Shown here: positions 35,868-48,126 of the stretch, one piece after another
Numbering within the stretch: position 1 is the first letter of the stretch
Layout of the letters: each line of letters opens with the position of its first letter
Assembly: GCA_029891385.1 (NCBI GenBank)
Contig: CM057228.1
Span: forward strand, 84,494,964 to 84,558,963
Source: Erythroxylum novogranatense
Lineage: Eukaryota; Streptophyta; Magnoliopsida; Malpighiales; Erythroxylaceae
DNA: 64,000 nt
Direction of reading: 5' to 3'
Position numbers and translations under genes: made by a program
The notes under the pieces: generated by a model
The model's database searches: none
What the model was told of the DNA's origin: nothing
Seen by the model: the letters and a program-made list of their open reading frames with translations, nothing else

Positions 35868-38800
35868 TTTAGGTGGTATCAGAGCCCAGAAGTACGAACT
35901 TCTATGGGCATTTACTGAAACATGGGTAAAGTCACCTACATTAAAGTCATGTCATAGCAGACCGTAGCAACTGATCCCTAGTCTGAGTCGTATGGGTATG
36001 GGTCATACGTATGAACATGTGTTAATTGATGAAGTTTGAGAAAAGTGGTGATGTGTCAGAATATGAGCCAATGAAGGTTTATGGGCGACTGGAAATGGGA
36101 AAGGAATAATGAAAAATGACATTCATATTGTACTGTGTTTAAAATCCTTTGAATGTGATCTGTATGTGAATACATTGGCAAGGGCTGATTTAGAAAGAAG
36201 TGATATCAAAATAAATAATGAGATTTAAAGTGTATAAATCGAGTTGAACGAAAAACGAAACTTGTGATAGTCTGGAGAGGTCAAATATGGACATGAAAAA
36301 AAAACATTGGTTAAAAGTGATGGGAGTTATGATTTAGCTTAAAAATATGTGAATATGTCTATGAGAGATCAAAAGCTCAGGATGACTAGGTCATTATGAT
36401 TTGGACTTGTATGCTCGATAAAATGGGGATAATTGGAAATGAGAAAAAGTACTTGGTTCGATACGGTAGATAAAGATTTACTACAGTTGTGGTGATTTAT
36501 GTATTATAGAATATAGTGTATCGTCAGTGACGATATTGTTTGAAAAAAAAAGTGGAAATGATGAGATTAAAGCATGCAAGCCCGGTCAAAAGAAATAACT
36601 TTCTATGACTGTGAAAGGATAGATTTGGATTTGAAGTGTGATAAAAGTTATGATTTGGCGTAATAATATGTCTGAGATACTGAGATGACACTTCTTGATG
36701 CTTCTGCGTCTATACTTTGAAATAAATTGAGAATATACATATGGACGATGAAATAATAGAAACATGGCCTTATCAGTGCGTAAAATGCGCCTGAGTTTGG
36801 GTTGCATGTGGGTATGTAATTATGGAAAATATGATAAAGCAAAGGAGTAGAGTGAATGCACTCAAAATGTAAATTCTATAATTATGATAAGATGTTGCAT
36901 AAGAAGAAGAGGTAAATACTGAAAAACTGGCGCAGAATCGCTGTCAATATGTGGGTTAATGTGAGGTAAAAGTGCAGGCCACGATATTGGCCTACAAAAA
37001 TAGGTTTTTGCTATGATCAAATAGCAACCTCCATTTATGGACAAGAACAAGGGTAGAAATGTTATTTAGAGATAATTGGAATGTAAGTAGTAGTAGCGAA
37101 TTTGAGTACGTGGCTATATGATATAAATACATCTTTCAATAAGATGTTAGAATTTTGAATGGTATCAGCCAGGGTGTAAGTGTAAATGAAATTGCTTAAT
37201 GCCTCATTGAGTCTTAGTATCGAGGATACATTGACCATAGAAGTTATGAGACAAATTGATCTTTTAAAGATCTTGTGAAATGTTGTAATTGATTTTTCTT
37301 GAGCTACTAGGAATGACATGGATAATAGGTGAGTGACAATATCGAGGTTTGTACCAAGAATCACTGATATAGGGTCAGAAAGCCGGGTAATTTAATTTAT
37401 GACCAATGAAGACAGGCTTTTCATGACCAGTAGCTAGGATCATAAGCTCTTCTCTCGATTCAACAATGGAATCAAGTACTTATTCCATCGTGGGCCAAGG
37501 CCCCTCGCTTGAGTCAATCGGGTTTGCTTCAGAAAGGAATTGACAGACGCAATGGAGGAAATTTTGAAATAAGATGACAGGTCTCCCGGAAAAGTTGTGA
37601 TGTACTGTATCCTTTAAAAAAATGAAAATGAGAATATTGGAGTTATTTCCATAGCAAAGATTCAAGCATAAGGGTTAGAAAAGGCTATCGGGAGTGTATA
37701 TATTTTTGTTGATGTAAAATATCCAACAATTTGAGGAGACATTCTTGTTCATGTGAGGTGAAAATTGGTCCACATTATACGTTGTGTTTTTAAATCTATT
37801 TGGGAACCATAAATTATCTCTGATGAAGGGGTTTTCAACACAGGAAATTATGGTTATAGATAGATTGAAATGTGTGGAGCAACAGGTATAAATGAACAGA
37901 CATTAGCATAAGTCAATGTATAATCATTGGGAAAGTGATAGAACTGCTGAAATCCGTCGAAAAAAAGGAAGTTCAATGAAAAATTGAGGATAACATGTAC
38001 TTATACTACTGTATTGAGGAATTAGTTACTCAAGGAATTACAAGAGCTAACTATAAGCACAATGAGTTTGAGGTTATATCTATTGGAGTTAACCATACCC
38101 CGATAGGATTATGATATTAAAGGTTAATGTGAGCCAAACAACATGATAACAATGAGCGATTATGATCATATTGACAAATGAAGATGAAAGTTTAATGGTT
38201 TAAGGGAAAAAGATGTAGCCACGTCAGTGATAAATGAAAACAAAATGATTATAGTGTTAGCTATGCCATTCGAATTTGGAGATTTTGTATAGACAATAGA
38301 GGTTCCCAATTGAGATCAAGAGGGAATTGGTTGTAAGGTATATGGTGATGTTGTGTTACCAAGAGATAAATATAGCTGCATGAGCTAAATTGAGATTTAT
38401 GACTTAAAAATCCCTGCAATAGTAGCTGGTTTGAAAGCGTGGAATCATGATGAGGACAGAAACATATGAGAGATACATATGACTAGACATATTTGGAATT
38501 GGAAAAGATTGAAAGAACTGTGCTGAGGGAAAACTGTCCTAATAAAGTTAATGTTTCAATCAAAGGTATCGAATAGAACATTTCATAGCAGAGTCCCACA
38601 TATGTGGATACTAGGTTACTCATTCTAGTGTAATAAAGAGTGTATAGTGACGAGTTAAGAAATAATGGTAAAGGAACATCAGATTTGCAAAAAAAAAGGG
38701 ATTAAATTGAGGATTTGAGAAAAATTGATGGGATAAAATATGTGTATTACCTAATAAAGAGAGGTCCTAGTAAGTGTACCTCAAAAAAGCAATTGGCGGC

Positions 38801-39417
38801 TAAGCATATCAAACTGAGTGATTATATGTTTGGTTTCCTTGTAGTCTTGACTATTGGAGACAGGCATAAAGCTTCAGTATATAAGATTAATGTATAGTGC
38901 AAAATGACTACAAGCAATGAGACGACAAAAAGAATCGATCACTCTGAGTAAAGGTCAGAACAAGTTGGGATATCGTTAGTGAGTGAAATGAATTGAAAAT
39001 CTAAATAAAGTGGTTTTGAAAGACGAATAGATTTTGGTGGATTATATCGAAATTGTGACTATATGGGGAAGATTTTGAGTGTATCACCTATGCCAAAGTG
39101 TAGTTAGATGAGGTACAAAGGAAATCGGGGAAGCTAAGTAGGACATCAACTGGTCCTTATATAATGAGGGAAAAAATGAGGCTAAGGCATTATGAGTGAT
39201 TTTATGATTAGTATTGTTATAATCCGACATATGTGGTATTGAGACTGGAAGTAAAGAGTTAAATACTCTGAATCTCATCAAGGGCATAATTGAGGAAGAA
39301 TGATATCTAAACAGAGAATTGATAGAAAATGGGGAGTGTATGAGATAACAGTACCCCTACCTTCTTTAGTATCTAAAATGAATTTCGAGGACGAAATTTT
39401 TATTAGAAGGGGAGAGT
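35868..39417 (+). other. Element F internal non-coding region, with PBS and purine tract
   Basis: The PBS TGGTATCAGAGC (initiator-Met tRNA type) is at 35874-35885. The following 3.5 kb has stops in all frames and no zinc knuckle, DTG, YVDD or integrase motif that I can see. The 3' end holds the Tekay-type 'aatttcgaggacgaaatt' (about 39381) and the purine tract 'agaaggggagag' (39405-39416). Confidence 0.8.
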
Positions 39418-42400
39418 TGTAACATTCCATCACCGATGGGAAGGGTAAAATAGTAATTTGAGACGGGTTATGAGTGAGTAAACTAGTCTCGGTATGTTCA
39501 TGCATAATATGGCCTCCATATATGCATAAATTGTAATTTTTGTAAATGCACATGATTGTACATGCATTCCTGACATTTCCCGGTATATGTGTTTATTGTG
39601 AAAAAATATGAATTGGTGCTTGAACATGGAATTAAAGTGGATTTTTGTGTGTTTTACATTTTTGTGGAAATTTAGGAATTTTTCTGAAAATTTTTCGGGA
39701 TACCTTTCCGGACCAAAAAATTTACAAGTGACAGACTGATTTGGTTTCCGGTACCGAAAATGACTGTCCAATGGCACTGAAAAAATTGATACATGATTTT
39801 AGGATTTATTACTTTGAGCCATTGGAATTTGGAGAGAAATTGGACTAGAAATTGAATTAAAATTTGGAAAAAAGACCTGAAAAATGCTTTAAACCAGGAC
39901 AAGTGGCAAGTGACACATGTCACTTGCCTACTTAGTCTTATTCTCACTTGTTTATATAAATATCCTAAGTTTGGCAAGCTTCCACGAGATGCTAAGTTGA
40001 GAAAGTGAAGGTTGTTTCTAAAGTGATTTTTCCTTCTCCTTCTCATCATCCGAAAGTCTACTTTTCCTCCTCCTTCATTTGTTTCTTCCTTCTTTTAAAT
40101 TGCTACTCTTCTCTTCTACCTTAAGTGCTTCCTTACCATGTGTTTAAGCTTAAGCCTACTACATCCCTTAAAAATGGAGAGTGTCGTGTATGTGAAGTGA
40201 GGTAGAGGAGTATGGGAAAAACTTGGAAGATTGAAGCTTGTTTAGGTAAGAATTAAGTTTTAGATGCATTTATTATGCTTTATGGTGCTTAAATTTCATG
40301 AAGTTTGTGTGTTGATTGTATGGGCATAAGTTTATGTTTGTGTAAGTATTAATGATGTTTAACATGTGTAGTGTGTGAATTGTGTGTTTTGAAGTGGTTT
40401 TGATGATGTTAGATGATTAATTCTTAAAAGGAAATGATGGAGCATGTGTGCTGGAATTTTGTGGGGTTATGTTCAAGTGAATATCTTGATGATTTTGTGG
40501 CTAACTTAGAGATTAAATTGGAGGCTTATTGATGTAGGAATGGGGTTAGAATGAAAGGAGTTTTGTTAGGATTAAAATATGGAAAATTTCTTTTGTGTAG
40601 GTTTCAGGTTTTTGGTCATAACTTTTGTTATGGGTGTGTTATTGAGTTGAGGTTTGGCTTAAATTAAACCTAAGAAGTATGACTAGATTTCATATGCAGG
40701 AAGTTTTGTTCAATTATGGCTTTAAGGGTTTTAAATTTGGCTTGGAAAGTGTGTTGTAGGTGCTGTATGAACAGTAATCTGAACCTTGTGACCTGAAATT
40801 TTGATGATTTTTTTAAGGTTGATTTGGATTGAATTTGCTAATTTGGTATTCATGAAAGTTGAATATTTTTGTGTTATATTTCTAACGCCACTAAGTATGA
40901 ATTTTTTTGATTTTTAGGTTGAAAGTTATGATTTGTTAATGTTCAGGTGGTAATTCAGCCTAAAATGTGTGTTGGTGGGCAAATGCTCTAAGTGCATAGG
41001 TTTTGTGCTTTTTGTGTTCTGATATTAATTTTGGACTGTTAAGGGTGAAATTGGCTCAAGTAACCTTCTGGAAAGTTGTAGAGGATTGTTGTAGCTTTCT
41101 AATGAGGTATAATATGCGAATTTCAGATGTAAGGATTGTAAGTTGTGAATTTGTAAAGTTTGGATATGGGTTAGGTTTTATGCTGTTTTAACAAGCTTAA
41201 CAGGGCAACCACATTAATGGGTAAATTTGAAGTGGTTATTGATAGAATTTGTTTCTGAGTCCTTCATAAGAAGTTTAGCTTGTTTTCTTATCTTTTCATT
41301 GATATAGAGAATGTAATTTTTCGACAATGGGTTAGAAAGTTATGAATTTTGTAAGATTGGGTTATTGTTGAGAATAATTTGGGTATGCAGAAGATTTGTT
41401 TGAGAATTTGATTTAGTTAGAGCTAGAATTGGTTTCCAAGTTGTTCATGAAAGTTGTATCATTTGTTTTTCTCTTTTGATTGGTATAAAATTTGGAATTT
41501 TTGACAAAGGGGATGAAAAGTTATGATCTTTAGAAAGATGTTGTACTGTTGTCGTAAATATGTGATTAGGCAGTGTCTTTGAGTGCATTTGTGGCACCCT
41601 TAGAGGTGAAATTGGATTTTTAGCTCTGCATAAAACTTGTGGGATTTTCTGAGACCTTTCCAACAAGACCTAATTTATGTTTTTTGGATATTTGTGTAAA
41701 AAGATAAGGGGTTTGAAGGAAGAGAAGAAGGTATTTGGTGAAATTGGAAAAAAAAGGAAAAATGAAAATTTGAAAAAAAAATGAAAATTTCAGATCCTCG
41801 CATCTCGCGAGTGCAACGCCCTCGCGAGAGTGATTTTTTTTAAAAATTAATTAATATTTTTTTATTTTTTATTATTTATTATTTCTATTTTTGTCTTAAT
41901 TTAATTCTTTTGTCAATTACTTTTTCACCCGACATTCGATTGACCTGATTCTCGAGGCATCGGATTCGTGTAATATTTAATTTCAGTTATTTGTAAAATT
42001 GGAAATTTTTAGAGATGAAATTGACGGGGATTAATTAGGTCGAAGTGAGAGGACCAGGTAATTATTTTTCTGGTCCGCCTTTTATTAATAATTGGACCTA
42101 TAGAGGTCCGAATTGAGTTATTTTAGTGTCTATGGCTTTCAAATTTTTAGATAAATTTTTGTGACGGAAATTTGTTAGGTCGAAGTGAGGGGATCGGGCA
42201 ATGATTTTTTCGATACTTCTTGTATTTATTATTGGACCTATAAAGGTCCAAATAGAGCGTTTTTAGTGTCTATGAGTTTCTAATTTTTAGAAGAACACTT
42301 TGTGATGAGAGATTGTGATGTAGTGCCGGGAATGTCACGAACATGCATTGTTCACATTTTAATTGCTACATGTGCATTATTAAATATTTTTGAGTGTACC

Positions 42401-42541
42401 TTTGGTGATGGTGAATATTGTGGATTGTTTAGAGGCGCATTTGAAACGTCAACACACGAACGTTGCCGAGACTTCCAAGCTTTAGCTTCGAAAACAAATG
42501 TGAGTGACCTAGATGGTTTCGCAATTATTATTTGTTTCTTA

Positions 42542-43582
42542 CGTAAGTGATCTAGAAGGGGGGTTGATTAGATCCTTAATCTTTTTGTAATTTTCTACAA
42601 CAAAATCAGAAGTTAATTCACACACAAACAATTTAAATAAATTTAAATAAACAGAGTAGGGAAGAAGATCAAACATTGTTTTTATAGAGGTTCGGTGCTA
42701 AAACCTACGTCCTCTACCTAAGCTCCCACTTAGGATTTTTTCAATCACTTTATTGCACACTTTGAAATTGAGTGTGAACTTTTTACAACGCCACTTGAAT
42801 TCTGGCTCAAGCTACCTTACAAACGATTTGTCTTCCGGCACAAATCCAACCTCACACGTGACCTTTCACTAGTCACTCAAATTGTAAGATAAACAAGATG
42901 AAGATTGAAGAACAAATGCTCAATACAATTTGTAGCAAAGTAAGAACAATAGTGAGCAATTTGAAGCAATAGAAGAGTATTTAGACTTGTAGAACTTGTA
43001 TGTACTCTTCTTCCATCATACTCTATTTATACTTGAAGAAATATAGTTGTTGAAACTCATTCTAGCCGTTGTTTGATTAATATTACCGTTCCTTGATAAT
43101 CTCCATTCCATTTTTGGCTAATTGGACCGTTGGAGCTGATTTGGTGCATCCATAAGTCGACTTGTTGAATGAATAAGTCGACTTGTTTCAACCATTTACG
43201 TAAAAATTGTAACTCCGCTCTTCAATAAGTCGACTTGTACTATGTAAGTCGACTTGTCGTCCTCGATAAGTCGACTTGTGTTATGTAAGTTGACTTGTGT
43301 TGATATATCTTCATATATAAGTCGAATTATGATTTGCAAGTCGACTTGTGTTGCCTTCAACGGTAACATCCATCCAAATCTTTTATAATCCTCATGTTTT
43401 ATGCCATTTTCCTTATAAGGAACCTCCTATCTTGATTCTTCAATGATTAAACACTTGCTCATCTTGATTTGCACAATTCTTTCATTGAATAATACCTGAA
43501 ATAATTTCTTAACTAATTCTAGATATTTTATTATTATCAAAACATAAAGGGATTTAATTTGTCAACCACCATTGGTCCAACA
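42542..43582 (-). repeat. Element G 3' LTR (left)
   Basis: Plus-strand ends CGTAAGTG (first T changed to C) and GGTCCAACA. The TATA box (rc of 'tatttata') is at 43024-43031. It aligns with 50044-51085 throughout. Confidence 0.93.
43154..43347. repeat. AAGTCGACTT palindrome array in the G 3' LTR
   Basis: Eight words start at 43154, 43175, 43227, 43246, 43268, 43287, 43319 and 43338. Six are perfect; 43287 is AAGTTGACTT and 43319 is AAGTCGAATT. The spacing matches the right LTR copy exactly. Confidence 0.92.
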
Positions 43583-43600
43583 ATCTCCCCCTTTTTTATA
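43583..43600 (-). other. Element G polypurine tract
   Basis: Minus-strand 'aaaaaagggggagat' abuts the left LTR. Confidence 0.85.
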
Positions 43601-44009
43601 ATGACAAAATATTTAGAAATTGAAAATAAATTTGAAAGACATAAAACTTGATCAAGGATTTTAATCCCTTGTCTTGATGGTTAGTTTGTCTCCCCCTTAA
43701 TTAATAAACCAAGGATTAAAATAAAGATCAACATAATTGCAAATCAATGAAATAACTTGTCTCCCCCTTAATCAAATATCAATTTCCAATGTTAATTTTA
43801 CTCCCCCTTTTTGTCATAATAAAAAAAATCAATAGAAAAAAAATAGACTCAAATGAGGATTAATGAAAGTTATAACCAAACATTGCATCAAACACAAGTA
43901 ATAGCAATAGTCATTACAAAGTATGTCAAACCAACACAAACACACAAAACAAAACACATAGAACAAAAACAGAAGTGGAAATGTTGGTCAAGGCACAATG
44001 CAATACACA

Positions 44010-45326
44010 TCATGACGAAGAATCATCGTGCTTACATCCTAGCTTGTCAAAAATCTTCTTGATGTTCTTCTCTAAGCGAGTAAGCATGCTGCGTTGCTCT
44101 TCAATTTTTCTTTCCATTCTTATAAGCATATCTTGTTGATCATCATGTCGCTCATTTATCTCATCCAACTGATCTCGAATTTTCTGAATATCAGCTTGAG
44201 ATACTTCACTTCTTCCCACATTACTTGGCCATGAGCTACTAGGACGATCTGCTGTCCTCTTAGATCGTTTCCTCGAAGGGACCTGCTCATCGACTAAAGT
44301 CAACCCAAGCTTCTCAACATGATAGGAATAGACCCAGCCTTTTTCAACTGTCCTAACCAACTTCATGCTCCTCAAGTTATAAGGCGTGAATCTCCAATTT
44401 TGAGGATAAGGAAAACTTGCATAAGAATCCAGATTGCATCTTTTGACCTGAGAGATATGGGTAATCAAAGCAGCATAAGGCATTCCTTTATGCCGGACTG
44501 GTTTCCCTTTCAGTTTTCCTCGTAATAGAGTCGCCTTTTTCCTCATCATTTGGATAACTAAGCTCGGATAGTTTATTTTTCTTCCTTCCTCCAAGTGCCA
44601 AAGAATCTCCTTATCCAAAGCAGTGATCTGATTATTGCTAGCTTTCTTTGGGAACACAACCCTGTTAATTGCATAATGCAATAAACGATAATTTAACGGT
44701 AGATCCATAGCCTCAAAGGGAGGGGAATGATCGGAACATAACCGAACTAATAAATCAGCCCCTTTTTCCTCAGTATAGCCGAAATTCTCTTCAGCTTCCT
44801 CATCAATATCACCCTCAGCATTCCTCAAAATCTCAAAATCAGTAAGGGAAGCTCTAGGCCTAACTCCTCCTCTAGGAAAATGAAACAAGGTACACAAATC
44901 TAATTAATTAAGATAAATTGCTCTCCCGTTAATTTTAGATGACAGAGTAACTCCATCCTCAACATTACTGCTCATCACAACTAGATTCACATAGAATTCC
45001 CTTACTATATCTTCATAAATATCAGTATGAAAACCCAGAAAATCTCTTAGCCCAAGGTTAGCAATTTCAGAAAACACATATGAGAACTCGCTACTATCTA
45101 ACTCAATCCAATCAAATCTCATGGAGGGAATCAATACTTCATCTTTAAGTACCTTATAATACAATGTTTGAGCATCCCTCGAAACAAATCTCGGTTCAAT
45201 CGCGTCATCCTCCCTCGCAGCATCTCCCCTTGATGAAGACCCCCGAACTCGTGGTCTAGGAGGAACGTGGGGACCTTGAGATTGAGCAAGTTCTTTGCCT
45301 TTCTGAGAAGTTTTTCTAGGAGCCAT
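44010..45326 (-). pseudogene. Extra ORF 3' of Copia pol, one in-frame stop
   Basis: The frame runs from the ATG at 45324-45326 to the stop at 44010, about 438 codons, broken only by a TAA at 44904-44906. The start context is 'cttccATGGCT'. The N-terminus is basic and Ser/Arg-rich (MAPRKTSQKGKELAQ). The middle has a region (around 'LNYRLLHYAINRVVFPKKA' and 'EEGRKINYPSLVIQMMRKK') resembling plant transposon-associated proteins of the PF20167 kind; I am unsure of this match. Next comes a basic patch SRKRSKRTADRP, then about 60 residues of predicted coiled coil (IRDQLDEINERHDDQQDML..., RMERKIEEQRSMLTRLEKNI). No signal peptide or membrane segment is seen, unlike classical env-like ORFs. The function is unknown; a nucleic-acid-bound or Gag-like oligomer is one possibility. 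Confidence 0.75.
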
Positions 45327-45843
45327 GGAAGTTTAGAGAGAAGGGAAAAAATCGCAGGTTAGGGTTTTGAAAGAGGGGTTTGAAAAAAAGGGTTGATTTG
45401 GAGATAAAATGAGGGGGTTTTGAGTAGATGGAGGTCGAAAATGTATGGGTAAGTGAGATTTGAAGAGATTGAAGAAAATAAGTCGAGTTGTGAGAGAAAT
45501 TTTTTAGGGTTTTAGAGAGAAGGGGTCTGCGGAGAAGAAAGGGAAGAAAAGGTTTTAAAGTCTCCGTTCGACCATAAGTCGACTTATCTACCTCATAAGT
45601 CGACTTATCGACATGCATAAGTCGACTTGTATACCTTATAAGTCGACTTATCCTCAAATATCTGCATACCCCAAACGCTGATAAGTTGACTTGCTAATGA
45701 TCAATTCAGAAAATGTGTCCAATACTCCAAATAAGTCACTTTTTCAGCCCAAGTAAGCAATATGATGAATGTATCTTCGGATGTGATTGCACTTTTGCCT
45801 CAAAATTTGACCATTTGATATATGAATGTATCCAAAAATAAAT
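45327..45843 (-). promoter_or_regulatory. Spacer and leader upstream of the extra ORF in G
   Basis: 517 bp between the pol stop and the extra ORF. On the minus strand it contains the palindrome cluster (45576-45692), a weak 'ctttaaaa' box near 45560, an acceptor-like 'cttctccgcag' near 45535, and a CT-rich leader with 'aaaccctaa' words like plant 5' UTRs. It could serve as a subgenomic promoter or as a splice-acceptor region; this is inferred. Confidence 0.5.
45576..45692. repeat. AAGTCGACTT cluster upstream of the extra ORF
   Basis: Perfect words start at 45576, 45597, 45619 and 45640 (spacing 21, 22, 21). A variant AAGTTGACTT lies at 45683 (43 bp on, two pitches). Flanking bases usually extend the palindrome to ATAAGTCGACTTAT. 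Confidence 0.93.
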
Positions 45844-48126
45844 TCAACCAAAGGAATTTAAATCACACATGCCTAATCTTAATTTAATGTTCACAAACAC
45901 ATCTTCCTTAAGAGGTTTAGTAAAAATGTCAGCCAATTGATCACTAGTTGATACATGCTTCAAGCAAATGTCACCTTTTAAACAATGATCATGGATAAAA
46001 TGATGTCTAATTTCTATATGCTTTGTTCTACCATGCAAAATTGGATTTTTACTTAAACAAATTGCACTGTTATTATCACAATAAATAGGAATATTTTTAA
46101 CCACAATACCATAATCAAGCAATTGATGTTTAATCCAAAGAACTTGGGCACATGCACTCCCAGCTGCTACATATTCAGATTCAGCAGTGAAAATAGCTAC
46201 ACTAACTTGCTTTTTACTAGCCCAAGATATCAAAGATGAACCTAAGAAATGACATAATCCACTAGTACTTTTTCTATCAATTCTACAGCCACCATGACCA
46301 ACATCACTATAAGCATACAAATCAAAGAATTCACAACTAGGATACCATAAACCATGATTGACAGTTCTACTCAAGTATCTAAATATTCTTTTGCAAGCAC
46401 TCAAATGAGAAATCTTGGGGCAAGATTGAAATCTAGCACAAAGACATGTGGCAAACATGATGTCAGGTCTAGAAGCAGTTAAATACAAAAGAGAGCCGAT
46501 CATACCTCTATAGAGTTTTTGATCAACATCTTCTTCATGTTCATGTTTTTCCAAGACCAGATTTGTTGCCATTGGTGTTGCTGCCACTTTGCATCCATCC
46601 ATTTTAAACTTCTTAAGAAGTTCCTTGGTATACTTCGATTCGTAGATGAAAATGCCATTTTTGTGTTGCTTGATTTGCAATCCAAGAAAGAACTTGAGTT
46701 CCCCCATCATGCTCATTTCAAATTCACCTTGCATTAAATCACTAAATTCCTTACACAAAAATTCATTAGTAGCACCAAACACAATATCATCAACATAAAT
46801 TTGACAAATAAGCATATCCTTGTCAACATGTTTAATGAATAAAGTATTGTCGATCTTACCACGAACATAACCATGTTGAGTTAGAAAAGTATTTAACCTT
46901 TCATACCATGCTCTAGGTGCTTGCTTCAGTCCATAGAGTGCCTTCTTGAGTTTGTAAACATAATCTGGATGCTCGTGATCTTCAAATCCTAGCGGTTGTT
47001 TGACATAGACTTCCTCTTGAATATACCCATTGAGAAATGCGCTCTTGACGTCCATTTGATTTAATTTGATCATTTTATGAGACGCAAACGCACATAGTAG
47101 CCTTATTGCCTCCAATCGAGCCACATGAGCATATGTCTCATTGTAATCAAGGCCTTCTTCTTGATAAAATCCTTGAGCCACTAACCTTGATTTATTTTTA
47201 ATCGCTTCACCATTCTCATCATATTTAATCCGATTTACCCACTTGACTCCAATAATAGTCTTGTCCTTTGGTGGAGCTACCAAATCCCATACATCATTCC
47301 GCTTGAATTGATTTAGCTCTTCCTGCATAGCTAATAGCCAGTTTTCATCTTTAAGAGCATCTTCTATATTTTTGGGTTCTACTAAGGAGATGAAGGCTGA
47401 ATTGCTCATATTCTCATAGATATTTCTCCTGGTTCTCACACCATCATTTAAGTTACCAATAACTTGCTCCATAGGATGGTTCTTTGCTTTTGCCCATGAC
47501 TTAATGTCGGGTACATGATTTTCTTCATCTAAACTCAGTTCCTCGATCTTGGATTCAATTTCTTCAACTTTATTACCTGAAATTCCTGCATCATCATCAA
47601 AACAAACCTTTCTCAGGGGTGAAATCATATCATCAAATTTAACATGAATACTTTCTTCAACATATTTAGTCCTATTATTATAAACTCTAAAAGCCTTACT
47701 AGATTGAGAATAACCAATAAACACACCAACATCAGATTTTGAATCAAATTTCCCTAAATTGTTCTTTCCATTATTATGAATAAAGACCCTACAACCAAAA
47801 GGATGAAAATAAGAAATATTGGGTTTCTTACCTTTCCAAAGCTCGTATGGTGTCTTGTTTTTGTCTCTTCGTAAGTGCACCCTATTGATGACGTAGCATG
47901 CGGTATTGACCGCTTCCGCCCAAAAAGACTTAGGAAGGTTGTATTCATTTAACATGGCTCTGCTCATTTCTTCAAGTGAGCGATTCTTCCTTTCTACTAC
48001 ACCATTTTGTTGCGGAGTCCTTGGTGTCGAGAAATTATGTTCCACTCCGTATTTGTCGCAAAGACTTTCGAAAGGTTCACATTCAAATTCATCTCCATGA
48101 TCGGTTCTAATTGCAACGATAGACAA
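45844..48126 (-). CDS. Element G pol: integrase end, reverse transcriptase, RNase H (open, 760 codons)
   Basis: One uninterrupted frame on the minus strand; the upstream boundary is an in-frame TGA at 48154-48156, not a natural start. Integrase core: 'IRTDHGDEFEC' (second Asp) and 'QQNGVVERKNRSLEEM' (Glu), then the C-terminal domain 'FGCRVFIHNN', 'GVFIGYSQSSKAFRVYN'. RT: 'WLLAMQEELNQFKRNDVWDL', 'NQMDVKSAFLNGYIQEEVYV', catalytic 'CQIYVDDIVFGAT'. RNase H: 'YAYSDVGHGGCRIDRKSTSG', 'ISWASKKQVSVAIFTAESEY', 'IYCDNNSAICLSKNP', ending 'HVSTSDQLADIFTKPL'. All catalytic residues of RT and RNase H appear present. This is the best-preserved coding sequence in the nest. Confidence 0.93.
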   Translation of the reverse strand: MSIVAIRTDHGDEFECEPFESLCDKYGVEHNFSTPRTPQQNGVVERKNRSLEEMSRAMLNEYNLPKSFWAEAVNTACYVINRVHLRRDKNKTPYELWKGKKPNISYFHPFGCRVFIHNNGKNNLGKFDSKSDVGVFIGYSQSSKAFRVYNNRTKYVEESIHVKFDDMISPLRKVCFDDDAGISGNKVEEIESKIEELSLDEENHVPDIKSWAKAKNHPMEQVIGNLNDGVRTRRNIYENMSNSAFISLVEPKNIEDALKDENWLLAMQEELNQFKRNDVWDLVAPPKDKTIIGVKWVNRIKYDENGEAIKNKSRLVAQGFYQEEGLDYNETYAHVARLEAIRLLCAFASHKMIKLNQMDVKSAFLNGYIQEEVYVKQPLGFEDHEHPDYVYKLKKALYGLKQAPRAWYERLNTFLTQHGYVRGKIDNTLFIKHVDKDMLICQIYVDDIVFGATNEFLCKEFSDLMQGEFEMSMMGELKFFLGLQIKQHKNGIFIYESKYTKELLKKFKMDGCKVAATPMATNLVLEKHEHEEDVDQKLYRGMIGSLLYLTASRPDIMFATCLCARFQSCPKISHLSACKRIFRYLSRTVNHGLWYPSCEFFDLYAYSDVGHGGCRIDRKSTSGLCHFLGSSLISWASKKQVSVAIFTAESEYVAAGSACAQVLWIKHQLLDYGIVVKNIPIYCDNNSAICLSKNPILHGRTKHIEIRHHFIHDHCLKGDICLKHVSTSDQLADIFTKPLKEDVFVNIKLRLGMCDLNSFG

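Noticed and set aside
44010..45326. Classical envelope gene
   Set aside because: No signal peptide, membrane segment or cysteine pattern visible; called an extra ORF of unknown function instead.
45316..45657. 113-codon ORF containing repeated DKSTY
   Set aside because: It is a translation of the AAGTCGACTT cluster, not a protein signal.
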